Shown one piece after another: positions 15,716 to 24,510 of a stretch of 33,393 nt of DNA. A program made the translations under genes and the position numbers. Within the stretch, counting starts at the first letter, position 1. Each line of letters begins with the position of its first letter. Below the pieces are notes generated by a model. That model was not told the DNA's origin, did not search any database, and worked only from the letters and a program-made list of their open reading frames with translations. The DNA is from SXXK01 sp046074645 (GTDB taxonomy: Bacteria; Planctomycetota; Planctomycetia; Planctomycetales; Planctomycetaceae), in assembly GCA_046074645.1 (NCBI GenBank), contig JBJTOP010000237.1:1-33393 (forward strand), written 5' to 3'.

Positions 15716-17260
15716 ATGCATTTTTCAGAAGAAACATCCCGCCGTTCTGGCTTGCACTGTCTGCTGTTAATTCTGCTGTTGCCGCCGGTAATTCTGTTGC
15801 CTGGGCAAGCGACAGCGGCCGACGGGGCGAGCATCGAGGTGGGCGTCGCGGAAACCGACATTACGCCGCCCGCAGGTTTCCCGATGGCGGGCTACTTTCA
15901 TGAACGGCTGTGCGAAGGCACAACTGATCCACTGCTGGCGAAGGCGATCGTGTTTCGCAGTGGCAGCACCGAGGCAGCGATCGTGGTCTGTGATCTGATT
16001 GGCATCACAACGGACTTCTCGCGAATTGTCCGTCGCCGGGCATCGGAAAAAACCGGTATCCCCTATTCCAGCATTGCCGTATCCGCAACGCATTCCCACA
16101 CAGCGCCCGACTACAACAAATCGCTCTATGGCTGGCTGGCGGCTCAAAAGCCCCCCGCTGAATCTGTGTCGATGACAGGTGTCGAACAGTCTCCGCAGCG
16201 GCTGGCCTATATCCCACACCTGATCGACGGGACCGTGGAAGCTATTGTCAAAGCACACGAATCGCTGGCACCCTCGCAGCTGGAGAGCGGCTGGGGTGAA
16301 CAGCAGACGCCAGTCTCGTTCAACCGACGATTTGTGCAGAAGGACGGCAGTGTTCGCACGTGGGTGGGTCTGGAATATGCCGGCACTGTGCGTTCAGCAG
16401 GCCCGATCGATCCGGAGATTCCGCTGCTGGCGGTCAGGCACCCTGACGGGCGGCCTCGCGCCATCTTCAGTAACTTCGCTCTGCACTTGGACACAGTCGG
16501 GGGCACGAAATGGAGTGCCGACTATCCGGTGTTCATCAGTAACGTTCTTCGGGAATCACTGGGCTCGGACGTCATTTCCATCTTCGGCACCGGCTGCTGC
16601 GGCGACATTAATCACGTCAATCCCCGCGGTACCCAGCGCAATTCCACTGACGTCATTGGAAAGTCGATCGGCAGCACCATCGTGGCCGCTCTGCCGACGC
16701 TCACACGGATCGAAACTCCAGTGCTCACGGTTCGTTCAAAGGAAGTACGACTGCCACTCCAGCCGGTGAGTGCGGAAGCCGTGGCCGCATCAGTCGCCAG
16801 GCTGAGCGACGTTGCAGCCGGCAAGCCCGTCGAATTCCTCGACCACGTAACGGCACACAAGACACTCATGATCGACCAGCTTCGCAATTCGCCACGGTTT
16901 GCCGGCGACACCGACGGCGTGCTCGCCAGACGCCTGACACAGGAACTGGCCGGCGTCGGCCCCGAACTGCCGGTGGATCTGCAGGTGATCTGTATTGGAC
17001 GGGATCTTGCAATTGTTTGTCTGCCGGGAGAGGTCTTTGTGGAACTGGGGCTGGCAATCAAACGTGCATCGCCATGTCGACAGACCATGATTCTCGAACT
17101 CACCAACTGTGTCGAAACCTTCTACGTTCCAACTCGTGCAGCTTTCGCGGGCGGTGGCTATGAACCCACAAACAGCACGATTGCTCACGGTGGCGGTGAA
17201 CTGCTGGTTGAAGAGACAATACGTCTGCTGCAGTCCGCGACAAAAGATCTCACTGAATAG
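15716..17260 (+). CDS. Exported neutral/alkaline ceramidase-like protein
   Basis: Resembles the N-terminal catalytic domain of neutral/alkaline non-lysosomal ceramidases (PF04734). That family hydrolyses the amide bond of ceramides; many planctomycete paralogues have no known substrate. The protein has 514 residues. A hydrophobic segment at about 14-34 (CLLLILLLPPVILLPGQATA) reads as a signal peptide. The mature part opens with VGVAETDITPPAGFPMAGY. Next come the family Zn-site motif SATHSHTAPDYN and a Gly-Cys-Cys-Gly-Asp-Ile-Asn segment where the family has its active-site GD motif. It lacks the separate C-terminal domain of full-size enzymes. It sits 15 bases after the isomerase-like gene. 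Confidence 0.8.
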   Translation: MHFSEETSRRSGLHCLLLILLLPPVILLPGQATAADGASIEVGVAETDITPPAGFPMAGYFHERLCEGTTDPLLAKAIVFRSGSTEAAIVVCDLIGITTDFSRIVRRRASEKTGIPYSSIAVSATHSHTAPDYNKSLYGWLAAQKPPAESVSMTGVEQSPQRLAYIPHLIDGTVEAIVKAHESLAPSQLESGWGEQQTPVSFNRRFVQKDGSVRTWVGLEYAGTVRSAGPIDPEIPLLAVRHPDGRPRAIFSNFALHLDTVGGTKWSADYPVFISNVLRESLGSDVISIFGTGCCGDINHVNPRGTQRNSTDVIGKSIGSTIVAALPTLTRIETPVLTVRSKEVRLPLQPVSAEAVAASVARLSDVAAGKPVEFLDHVTAHKTLMIDQLRNSPRFAGDTDGVLARRLTQELAGVGPELPVDLQVICIGRDLAIVCLPGEVFVELGLAIKRASPCRQTMILELTNCVETFYVPTRAAFAGGGYEPTNSTIAHGGGELLVEETIRLLQSATKDLTE

Positions 17261-17443
17261 TCGCTGAATGCTCTTCCAGACGATTGCCACTGCGCGCCGG
17301 CAGGATCTGCAACCTGTCTTGCAGCAACTCCATATTTCACAGGCTGTTCGCGAAAAGTACACAAACGCCGACTGGAATTGGTCACCTCGGACATTCAGTT
17401 AACAATCACCTGAGGCTGCGTTCCCAGCGCGCCGGAGAAACTG

Positions 17444-18529
17444 ATGAGACTGCAGATACTTGCCTGTTTACTGCTCACAGCCACCGCCACCGCGACGGCT
17501 CAGGATGCCAAACTGCCTCCGGCGTGCGAGCCGACGACGCACCCGCTGATTTCGCGCATCGCTCTCGCTTCCTGCGGCAACCAGAACGAACCGCAGCGAA
17601 TCCTGAATACCGTGCTGGACTGGGACCCGGAACTGTTCATCTACCTCGGCGATAACATCTACGGCGACACGCGAGACCTCGCGGTGCTCGAATCCAGATA
17701 CGCAACACTTGGACGGCGTCCTGAGTTCCTTGCACTCCGATCGCGCGTACCGACCATTGCAACCTGGGATGATCATGACTACGGCGAAAATGACGCGGGG
17801 CGGGAGTATCCGCTGAAGGAGCAGTCGAAGGAGTTGTTTCTGAAATTCTGGAACGAATCAGCTGAAAGCCCACGACGCCGGCACCCTGGCATCTATACGT
17901 CCTACCGCTTCGAAGATGCTGCGTCCGGCAGAAAACTTCAGATTATCCTGCTCGATACCCGCACCTTCCGCGACCCGCCGCTCAAGTCCCCGCTGACAAG
18001 CTGGAAGAATGACTATCTGCCGGACACCGATCCTCAGAAAACGCTGCTTGGTGCAGAGCAGTGGGCGTGGCTGAAGGCGCGCCTTGAAGAACCCGCGGAT
18101 CTGCGAATCATCGGAAGCAGCATTCAATTCAGCCATGAATACAACGGCTGGGAGTCATGGACGAATTTCCCGCGGGAGCTGTTAAAGATGGTCGATCTGA
18201 TTCGGCAGACAAGAGCTGAGGGCGTTGTCTTCATTTCAGGCGACGTTCACTGGGGTGAGCTTTCTGTGCTGCGGCCTGCTGACTGTTATCCGCTTTACGA
18301 TCTGACGGCCAGTGGCATCAATCAGGACTGGGACAAAATTGAACCGAACGGCAATCGTCTTGGTGAAGCGTGCAGCGACTTTCATTTTGGCATGCTGCAG
18401 ATTAACTGGTCTGGCTCTCCGTCAGTTCAGTTTCGCATTCACGACACGACGGGGCGTTCACGGGTGCGAAGAACGGTGAAGCTGAGTGAATTGAGATTTG
18501 GTGGGTCAATCAAAAAGATAGCTGACTGA
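17444..18529 (+). CDS. Exported PhoD-like alkaline phosphatase/phosphodiesterase
   Basis: A metallophosphoesterase of the PhoD (alkaline phosphatase D) family, likely releasing phosphate from phosphoesters outside the cytoplasm. The protein has 361 residues. A short signal peptide (LACLLLTATATATA) ends near residue 20. Metal-site motifs are YLGDNIYGDT (about 67-76), TWDDHDYGENDAG (about 107-119) and FISGDVHWGELS (late). The start is ATG at 17444 with GGAG 7 bases upstream. It lies 183 bases after the ceramidase-like gene, with no clear terminator between. Its last 24 bases overlap the 3' end of prs on the other strand. Confidence 0.88.
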   Translation: MRLQILACLLLTATATATAQDAKLPPACEPTTHPLISRIALASCGNQNEPQRILNTVLDWDPELFIYLGDNIYGDTRDLAVLESRYATLGRRPEFLALRSRVPTIATWDDHDYGENDAGREYPLKEQSKELFLKFWNESAESPRRRHPGIYTSYRFEDAASGRKLQIILLDTRTFRDPPLKSPLTSWKNDYLPDTDPQKTLLGAEQWAWLKARLEEPADLRIIGSSIQFSHEYNGWESWTNFPRELLKMVDLIRQTRAEGVVFISGDVHWGELSVLRPADCYPLYDLTASGINQDWDKIEPNGNRLGEACSDFHFGMLQINWSGSPSVQFRIHDTTGRSRVRRTVKLSELRFGGSIKKIAD

Positions 18530-19453
18530 TTCGTTTCGGTGCACACGGCGAATGGCTTCGCCGAGGAGTTCTGCGACGGAAACTCGAGTGAGATTCGGGA
18601 GTCTGGCTGCGTGGGGGATGGGGCAGGTGTTGGTTACGACGATCCCGTCCACGCTGGCTTTTTCGAGGCGTTCGGCTGCAGGTCCGCAGAGCACGGCGTG
18701 GGTGGCACCAAGGTAGATGCGACGGGCACCGTGTGAGCGAACAGTTTCGACAGCACCGCAGATGGAACCTGCGGTCGTGATCATGTCATCGAAGATGAGT
18801 GCCGTTTTTCCTTCGATCGGACCACCAATCAGGTTGGCCTGTCGAGTTTCGAAGGCGTTGGCTCGGCGTTTGTCAACGATGGCCAGTGCTCCGCCAAGAT
18901 GGTCCTGGTGCTGGAGGGTGCGTTTGATGCTGCCTTCATCCGGACTGATGATCACCAGTTCGTCCTGGGGAATTGCGAGCGACGCAAAATGCCGGTCAAG
19001 AATCGGGGCCGCATAAAGATGATCCACGGGCACATCGAAGAACCCCTGAATCTGCGCGGCGTGCAGGTCCATGGTGAGCACTCGATGGGCGCCGGCCTGG
19101 ACGATCAGGTTGGCGACCAGTTTTGAAGTGATGGGGACGCGACCAGAATCCTTGCGGTCCTGTCGAGCATATCCGAAATAGGGCATCACGGCTGTAATTC
19201 TGGCGGCACTGGCGCGGCGGCAGGCATCGATCAGCACCAGCAGTTCGACGAGGTTTTCGTTCACTGGCGGACATGTGGGTTGAACGAGGAAAACGTCGCA
19301 GCCACGGATGTTCTGGTTCAGCTTGACACTGATTTCGCCGTCGGGGAAGTTGCCGACTTCGACATGTCCAAGTCCGATGCCGAGATAGGCTGCAATTTCC
19401 CGGGAGAGGTCGGGATTTGCGCGGCCGCTGAGGATAGTCAGATGTTCGTGCAT
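18506..19453 (-). CDS. prs: Ribose-phosphate pyrophosphokinase (PRPP synthetase)
   Basis: Converts ribose 5-phosphate and ATP to PRPP, the precursor for nucleotides, histidine and tryptophan; it acts in the cytoplasm. The protein has 315 residues, normal for class I enzymes. Motifs are GNFPDGEISVKLNQNIRG, PYFGYARQDRKDSGRVPI, MDLHAAQIQGFFDVPVDHLY (His131), VDKRRANA (Lys195) and the PRPP loop DDMITTAGS at 222-230. SPDEGSIKR stands where many enzymes have SPDxGGVxR, a mild variation. The start is ATG at 19453. It is convergent with, and overlaps, the PhoD-like gene. Confidence 0.97.
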   Translation of the reverse strand: MHEHLTILSGRANPDLSREIAAYLGIGLGHVEVGNFPDGEISVKLNQNIRGCDVFLVQPTCPPVNENLVELLVLIDACRRASAARITAVMPYFGYARQDRKDSGRVPITSKLVANLIVQAGAHRVLTMDLHAAQIQGFFDVPVDHLYAAPILDRHFASLAIPQDELVIISPDEGSIKRTLQHQDHLGGALAIVDKRRANAFETRQANLIGGPIEGKTALIFDDMITTAGSICGAVETVRSHGARRIYLGATHAVLCGPAAERLEKASVDGIVVTNTCPIPHAARLPNLTRVSVAELLGEAIRRVHRNESVSYLFD

Positions 19454-19609
19454 ACCTGGTTTTGAAGCCGGACTGCTTCGGGCTGAACACGGAAAGAAAT
19501 CTGCTGCAGGCTGTTGATTATCAGCGGCAGCGACGGATCTTCCGTGACGTTATTGCACAGGCCGCCTGCCTGAACGACGGAGGAATCCTGACAAGCTGCC
19601 GCTCGGATG

Positions 19610-20398
19610 TCAATCCGCGGAGGCTGCGGAATTCAGGGGGATCTGTGAGTGCAGCGAAGGAATGGCTGCGGCTGTCAGTGACGGTCCGACCGGGGTGGCC
19701 GTGAGCCGCTGTTCGAAGAGGTGATGCACGTCACATTCTCCGGACCGCAACCGCTCGCGATAACTTGCGGAATACGCCAGCAACTGCGCATCCCCGCTGT
19801 CTTCCACAACGGAAAACTGCACGGCGTGCGGACCTGTCCCCTGCGGCACTATGGTCAGCTCATCCGGATATTGTTCATCCGGAACTGTCGGAAAGTTCAC
19901 GTTCCAGAAATGGCCCGGTGGCAGCCGAAAACGCGACGTGAGCAACAGCTGAATCACGCGCGTTGAGTGCTGGGCGAGTCGGGTCCAGTCGATGGGGAAG
20001 TCGGGATGAATCAGGCGGGAGAGTGCAATTGCGGGGATGCCCAGCAGTGCTGCTTCGCGAGCGGCCGCGGCGGTTCCTGAGTAAAACAGGTCAACACCAA
20101 GATTTGCCCCCGGATTAATGCCAGCGACGACAAAGTCAGGCGGATCTGTGAGCACATGCCGCAGGCCCACACGAATGCAATCCGCTGGTGACGCATGCAC
20201 CACCCGAAAATCTCCAAACGGATCCTGTCTCCGTCGCTCTATCCGAATCGGATTTTTTGTATCTACGGCGTGCCCGCGAGAACTGTGACAGACCGCTGGG
20301 GCCACCACGGTAATCCGGCCAAGTGGCTGCAGGGCAGCGTGCAGGGCCGCAAGACCCGGGGCGTCGAAACCGTCGTCGTTGGTGATGAGAAAGTGCAT
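19610..20398 (-). CDS. surE: 5'-nucleotidase SurE
   Basis: SurE is a metal-dependent 5'/3'-nucleotidase of the cytoplasm, linked to survival under stress. The protein has 262 residues. The metal ligands are visible at the expected places: D8 and D9 (LITNDDGFDAPG), Ser39/Ser40 (HSSRGHAV) and Asn95 (AGINPGANLG). SGTAAAAREAALLGIPAIAL is the next family signature. The start is ATG at 20398. It lies 156 bases upstream of prs on the same strand. Confidence 0.96.
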   Translation of the reverse strand: MHFLITNDDGFDAPGLAALHAALQPLGRITVVAPAVCHSSRGHAVDTKNPIRIERRRQDPFGDFRVVHASPADCIRVGLRHVLTDPPDFVVAGINPGANLGVDLFYSGTAAAAREAALLGIPAIALSRLIHPDFPIDWTRLAQHSTRVIQLLLTSRFRLPPGHFWNVNFPTVPDEQYPDELTIVPQGTGPHAVQFSVVEDSGDAQLLAYSASYRERLRSGECDVHHLFEQRLTATPVGPSLTAAAIPSLHSQIPLNSAASAD

Positions 20399-20549
20399 AG
20401 ATGGCGGGGGGTTCCGGAACGAGAGAATTAAGGAGCACGGGGCAGCCCGAGCTGCAACCGTCAGGGAGGGTTGAGCAGCCGGCCAGAGTCTCGTCTGACG
20501 CAGGCTGCAGTTTCGCGTTTTCTGTGGTCATTGCAAATCAGTCGCACTG

Positions 20550-21503
20550 TCAGACGGCGGCTTTGGTATCCGGGAGACCACGTCGCAGCAGCGCCTGATT
20601 GATGGCCTCCATCGCATCCGGGGGAATTTGCAGTGCGGCTGCAGCGGAGGACTCCTGAATCTGCCAGCTGCGTTTCGCGCCGCACAATGCCGACGTTATC
20701 CCGGGCTGTTGAATTGTCCACGCCACGGCAAGCGTCGCGAGAGCCACGTTGAGCTCGGCAGCAATTGGCCAAAGCTCATCCAGCAGGTCCTGGTTCCGCT
20801 GCCACTCTGTCCCCTGGAACATCGGGTATTTGTGCCGCCCATCCGTTGTTGGGAAGACGTGGTTGCGAGGGAGCTGACCGGCAAGCAGTCCCTTGAGCAG
20901 GGGCCAGTAAACGCAAAGGGAGATGTTCTGTTCGAGACACCATGGGACGAGTTCCGTTTCGATGCCTCGCTGCAGAAGATTGTAGGGTGGCTGGATGGCG
21001 GAAAGTGGACACACAGCGTGGAATCGCCGCAGTTCGCTCAGACTGAGATTCGAGGCCCCGGCGGCGATTACGCTGCCTTCAGCAATCAAGGCGGCGATGG
21101 CACCCGCAGAGTCCTCAATCGGGACGTTCGGGTCGGGTGCGTGCAGGTAGTAAAGGTCAATCTGCTGGCATTTGAGCTGCCGCAGGGAGTGCTGACATTG
21201 TTCCCGCAGCGCCTTCGGAGTGGCGTCGTGAATCTGCCGACCGTCACGGCGTGTCAGCCCGCCTTTGGAGGCGATCACGAGCTCATGACGACGTCCGCGA
21301 ATCACTTCCGCCAGCAGCGATTCACTGTTGCCGTACGAGTGCGCGGTGTCAAAGAAATTGATACCGCTGTCCAGAGCCATCCGGAGCGTTGCCAGACTGT
21401 CGGTCGGATTGACATCGAGACTGGTAATTCCTGAAATGGGCCAGCACCCCATGGCGACTGGAGTGACATGCAGACGCGTCGTGCCAAGCTGCCGAAGTTG
21501 CAT
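20550..21503 (-). CDS. Aldo/keto reductase family oxidoreductase
   Basis: A monomeric NADPH-dependent aldo/keto reductase fold. The substrate cannot be told from sequence. The protein has 317 residues. The catalytic tetrad is in place: Asp52 and Tyr57 (FFDTAHSYGNSE), Lys80 (VIASKGGLTRRDG) and His121 (DLYYLHAPDPNVP). Late in the protein ALATLAVAWTIQQPGI is followed by ALCGAKRSWQIQE, the usual cofactor-binding end. The start is ATG at 21503. It is on the same strand as hisD upstream and surE downstream, with gaps of about 245 and 151 bases. Confidence 0.9.
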   Translation of the reverse strand: MQLRQLGTTRLHVTPVAMGCWPISGITSLDVNPTDSLATLRMALDSGINFFDTAHSYGNSESLLAEVIRGRRHELVIASKGGLTRRDGRQIHDATPKALREQCQHSLRQLKCQQIDLYYLHAPDPNVPIEDSAGAIAALIAEGSVIAAGASNLSLSELRRFHAVCPLSAIQPPYNLLQRGIETELVPWCLEQNISLCVYWPLLKGLLAGQLPRNHVFPTTDGRHKYPMFQGTEWQRNQDLLDELWPIAAELNVALATLAVAWTIQQPGITSALCGAKRSWQIQESSAAAALQIPPDAMEAINQALLRRGLPDTKAAV

Positions 21504-21700
21504 TTGGGAAAGGCCGAAAAAGGGGAAGATAGCAGCTCAGCAGGGAGCCAATCAGAGTGGGGCAGCGGGCAGCGATCAGCCTCTCTGTTTGCGGGAGGCA
21601 GCATTCGTCGAATGACGTAAGGAAAGTATGGCAGGAAAGCCGTATCTGACTTGTCTGTCGTCGCGGCGCAAACGGTTTTTTGATTCGGAAGGGGAAGTCA

Positions 21701-21714
21701 GCCGCTTTTGCGGC
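21701..21714 (-). terminator. Hairpin downstream of hisD
   Basis: A 5-bp GC stem with a 4-base loop (GCCGC / GCGGC) begins about 35 bases after the hisD stop. It lacks a clear T-run in the direction of transcription, so terminator function is uncertain. Confidence 0.25.
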
Positions 21715-21748
21715 CTGCAGGGCCAGGTTCACCAGCCCACTTGCACTT

Positions 21749-23113
21749 TCACTGTCCGAGTCGAATATCGACGCTGGCGCTGTGGGCTGTGAGGCCTTCT
21801 TTTTCGGCCATGAGACGAACATCAAAGGCATCGGCTGCGAGGGCCTGGTGATCGTAGGCGATGATCGATGAGCGTTTGAGGAAGTCGGAAGCGGCGAGGC
21901 CATTGGCGAAGCGGGCAGTGCCACCGGTAGGCAGGACGTGCGAGGGTCCTGCGATGTAATCGCCGAGTGCTACGGGAGTGTGGTGGCCGAGGAAGATCGC
22001 GCCGGCGTTCTGGATTTGTCTGAGCATTCGTTCGGGGTCATCCATGGAGATGTGCAGATGTTCGGGGGCGAGGAGATCGGTGAGTTCTGCGGCCTCGGCT
22101 TCACTGCGAGCGATAATCAGGGCGCCGTAGTCATCGAGTGACTGGCGGGCGAGATCACCGCGTGGGAGTTGTCGGAGTTGAGTTTCGAGAGCTTCCTGCA
22201 CGGCGGCAACGAGTGGTGCGTGCCAGGTGATGAGCACTCCTGAACCGGGACTGTGTTCGGCCTGGGAGATCAGATCCGCGGCGACGAAATCCGGGCGGGC
22301 CGTTTCGTCGGCGAGTACAATGACTTCGCTGGGGCCGGCAATACTGTCGATGTCCACGTCTCCGAAGACATGCTGCTTGGCGAGGGCAACAAACAGATTT
22401 CCCGGGCCGACGATTTTATCGACGCGTGGAATGCCCTCGACACCATAAGCAAGTGCCGCGACAGCCTGAGCACCTCCCATGCGGTAGACTTCGCGAATGC
22501 CAATTTCGTGACAGGTGGCAAGGAGATCCGTGTTATAGCCACCGAAGGGCGTGGGAGGCACGACGACGGCGATTTCGGGAACGCCGGCTGTTTGAGCGGG
22601 GACAGCGGTCATGAGTACGGTGGAGGGATAGGCTGCGGCGCCACCGGGAACGCAGATGCCAGCACGTTTCATGGGAAGATATCGCTGGCGAAGCACGATG
22701 GAACCCGCACCTGCTGGTCGCTCAACACGGACGTCAGTCGGCAGCACTGCCTTTTGAAACTGTGCGACATTGTCGCGAATCCTGCGGATGGCTGCGAGAA
22801 ACTTGGGGGAGGCCTGAGCAGCCGCGGCGGCCAGTTCGTCAGGGGATACTCGGAGCGTTTCAGCGGTGAGTTCACGGCGATCCAGCCGCGCGGTGTAGTG
22901 AAGCACGGCCTGCAGTCCCTGTTGCCGCACATCTTCACAGATGCGGCGAACGACTTCGCGGGGGCTGAGCGGTTCGCCGAAGAGTTCGATGGTTCTCTGG
23001 CGACCGGCTTCGGAGACGACATCGCCACGGGGACTGAGCTTTTCGCGAAGCTGGCGGAAGAGTTGTCGAGCGTCGCTGTTGCGGCAGTCTATGACAGGAA
23101 TCGACAATGACAC
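21749..23113 (-). CDS. hisD: Histidinol dehydrogenase
   Basis: Catalyses the last two steps of histidine synthesis: NAD-dependent oxidation of histidinol to histidine. Motifs are LSPRGDVVSEAGRQRTIE near the start, KRAGICVPGGAAAYPSTVLM (149-168), KIVGPGNLFVALAKQ (233-247), DIDSIAGPSEVIVLAD (254-269) and the Zn-site Gln284/His287 (ISQAEHSPGS). The end has LAPEHLHI and AGPSHVLPTGGTARFANGL. I place the start at GTG 23113 (VSLSIPVIDCRNSD; 454 residues), which fits the family length. A TTG at 23107 is also possible. The frame is open upstream to 23446, but that Arg/Thr-rich extension does not look like HisD. It is not in a his operon here. Confidence 0.94.
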   Translation of the reverse strand: MSLSIPVIDCRNSDARQLFRQLREKLSPRGDVVSEAGRQRTIELFGEPLSPREVVRRICEDVRQQGLQAVLHYTARLDRRELTAETLRVSPDELAAAAAQASPKFLAAIRRIRDNVAQFQKAVLPTDVRVERPAGAGSIVLRQRYLPMKRAGICVPGGAAAYPSTVLMTAVPAQTAGVPEIAVVVPPTPFGGYNTDLLATCHEIGIREVYRMGGAQAVAALAYGVEGIPRVDKIVGPGNLFVALAKQHVFGDVDIDSIAGPSEVIVLADETARPDFVAADLISQAEHSPGSGVLITWHAPLVAAVQEALETQLRQLPRGDLARQSLDDYGALIIARSEAEAAELTDLLAPEHLHISMDDPERMLRQIQNAGAIFLGHHTPVALGDYIAGPSHVLPTGGTARFANGLAASDFLKRSSIIAYDHQALAADAFDVRLMAEKEGLTAHSASVDIRLGQ

Positions 23114-23858
23114 GGGTATGGCATCCGACGAGAGGGTGGACAAAACGCAGGGGACGTCTGACTTATCCTTGCGAAGTCCTGTGCGAAGGTCGACTATGGA
23201 TGCGCGGATTCCGCAAAATGGCGAAGGGCTGCCACGGAAATCCTCGGATGGCAAAACGGTGTCAGAACGGGCAAATTGGCGTGTTTTCGTTCTGCCTGCC
23301 AGTTGACGTCTCTTCCGCGATCGGTCTTTCCCCGGAGTGTTGGTCTCACGCAAAGGTGCCTGATGGCGTGCGGTCGATGTTATTCGGCCAGTAACATCCC
23401 CGCCAACGCACCCGTTCGCTGCGGGAAACACCCCGTAAATCCTCACGGTCCATCCTGCTCGACGCCCATTCGATGTGGTTGATCACGCCAGCGAAAACGA
23501 AAAACGGATCGATCTGCTGTACTCCGCCAACATCGTCGTCGCCGTCTTCAGACTCCTGCAATTCCGGCAGGCAATCGCTTCGCACAAAGAGGCTCTGAAT
23601 GACATTTACTGTCTGCCTCTGTCAGGTTTTCGATGCTTGATGGCTTAAGTGGTTTCAACAGGCGATCAGAACCGGACCGGTCCCGCATATTGCAGCAGGC
23701 TTGGATATGAGACTGTTCCGTCTCCATATTCAACGTTGCCTGCTATGAACCAGCCCAGCCAGCCACCATTGGACCTTCGCCATCGGGCCGGTCGCTGCAT
23801 CACCCCGGCCACCGGCTACAAGCGCAACCGGGTCTTCCGCCAGGCTCCCTGCATCAGC
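23114..23858. other. Gene-poor stretch between hisD and the hsdS relic
   Basis: About 745 bases in which I recognise no gene. Short open frames exist on both strands (for example 23346-23585 minus and 23469-23640 plus), but none has a family motif, a good start site or a normal length. Because it borders a broken restriction-modification locus, part of it may be further decayed coding sequence. It may also contain the hisD promoter. Confidence 0.4.
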
Positions 23859-24510
23859 GGTTCGACGCCGTCGCGAAGCAATCTGACCTTCTGGAGTGGC
23901 GGAACGTATCCGTGGCTCAATAGTTCGCATGTGAATCGGGGGCTTCATCGAGAGCGCAGACCAGTTCGTGACTCAAACCGTGTTGAAGGATTGCCATTTG
24001 CGAGGAGTTACTGCTGGCAGCGTGCTGATTGCCATTACGGGGCAAGGGAAGACTCGTGGCATGTCAGCAGTGTCTGGGATTGAGGCGACAATCAATCAGC
24101 ACTTCGCCTGCATCACTCCGCGTGTGCCAGTGATTGCGGGAAAATATAGTCAGCTCGGTCTGACTGCAGCCTACGCAACGCTTCGCTCCGTGAGCGACGA
24201 CTCAGGAAGCACGAAAGGCGCACTGAAATGTGAGTAGATGAAGCGATTCAAATTGGCAGTTCTGCCGGTGGAAGAGCAGGCGCAGCTTTTGGCCGCAACT
24301 GAGGTCGAGACTATCGCAGCCAACACCACCATCTCCCGCCTCGAACGCGAAATCACCCTGCTCCGCGAATATCGCACCCGGCTCGTCGCGGACGTTGTGA
24401 CTGGCAAACTCGATGTGCGCGAAGCAATCAGGGGGTTGCCCGAAGAGGAGCATAGTACCTCCGAGCAGTCGGACCAGTCTGACTCGTCCGACGAGGGAGC
24501 TCTGTCATGA
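23859..24510 (+). pseudogene. hsdS: Remnant of type I restriction-modification specificity subunit (hsdS), C-terminal half
   Basis: HsdS recognises the target DNA for type I restriction-modification enzymes. The relic holds a target-recognition-domain segment (ISGSTPSRSNLTFWSGGTYP, then WLNSSHVN) and, in another frame, GSVLIAITGQGKTRG and IEATINQHFACITPR. It continues into the conserved SDDSGSTKGALKCE and the coiled-coil end LLREYRTRLVADVVTGKLDV. Two lesions are visible. One extra G in a G5 run at 23938-23942 shifts the frame between VNRG and FIESADQF. An in-frame TAG at 24235-24237 stands where homologues have Asp (Cys-Glu-Asp-Leu). The N-terminal half is missing. The stop at 24508-24510 overlaps the hsdR start. 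An ATG at 23745 is in frame upstream, but its product is not recognisable there. Confidence 0.8.

Noticed and set aside
23114..23446. N-terminal extension of HisD by about 111 residues
   Set aside because: Arg/Thr/Ser-rich and unlike HisD; the family sequence begins just after the GTG at 23113.
23346..23585. Minus-strand frame of 79 codons in the hisD-hsdS gap
   Set aside because: No motif, no clear ribosome binding site and no neighbouring support; kept only as part of an unexplained gap.
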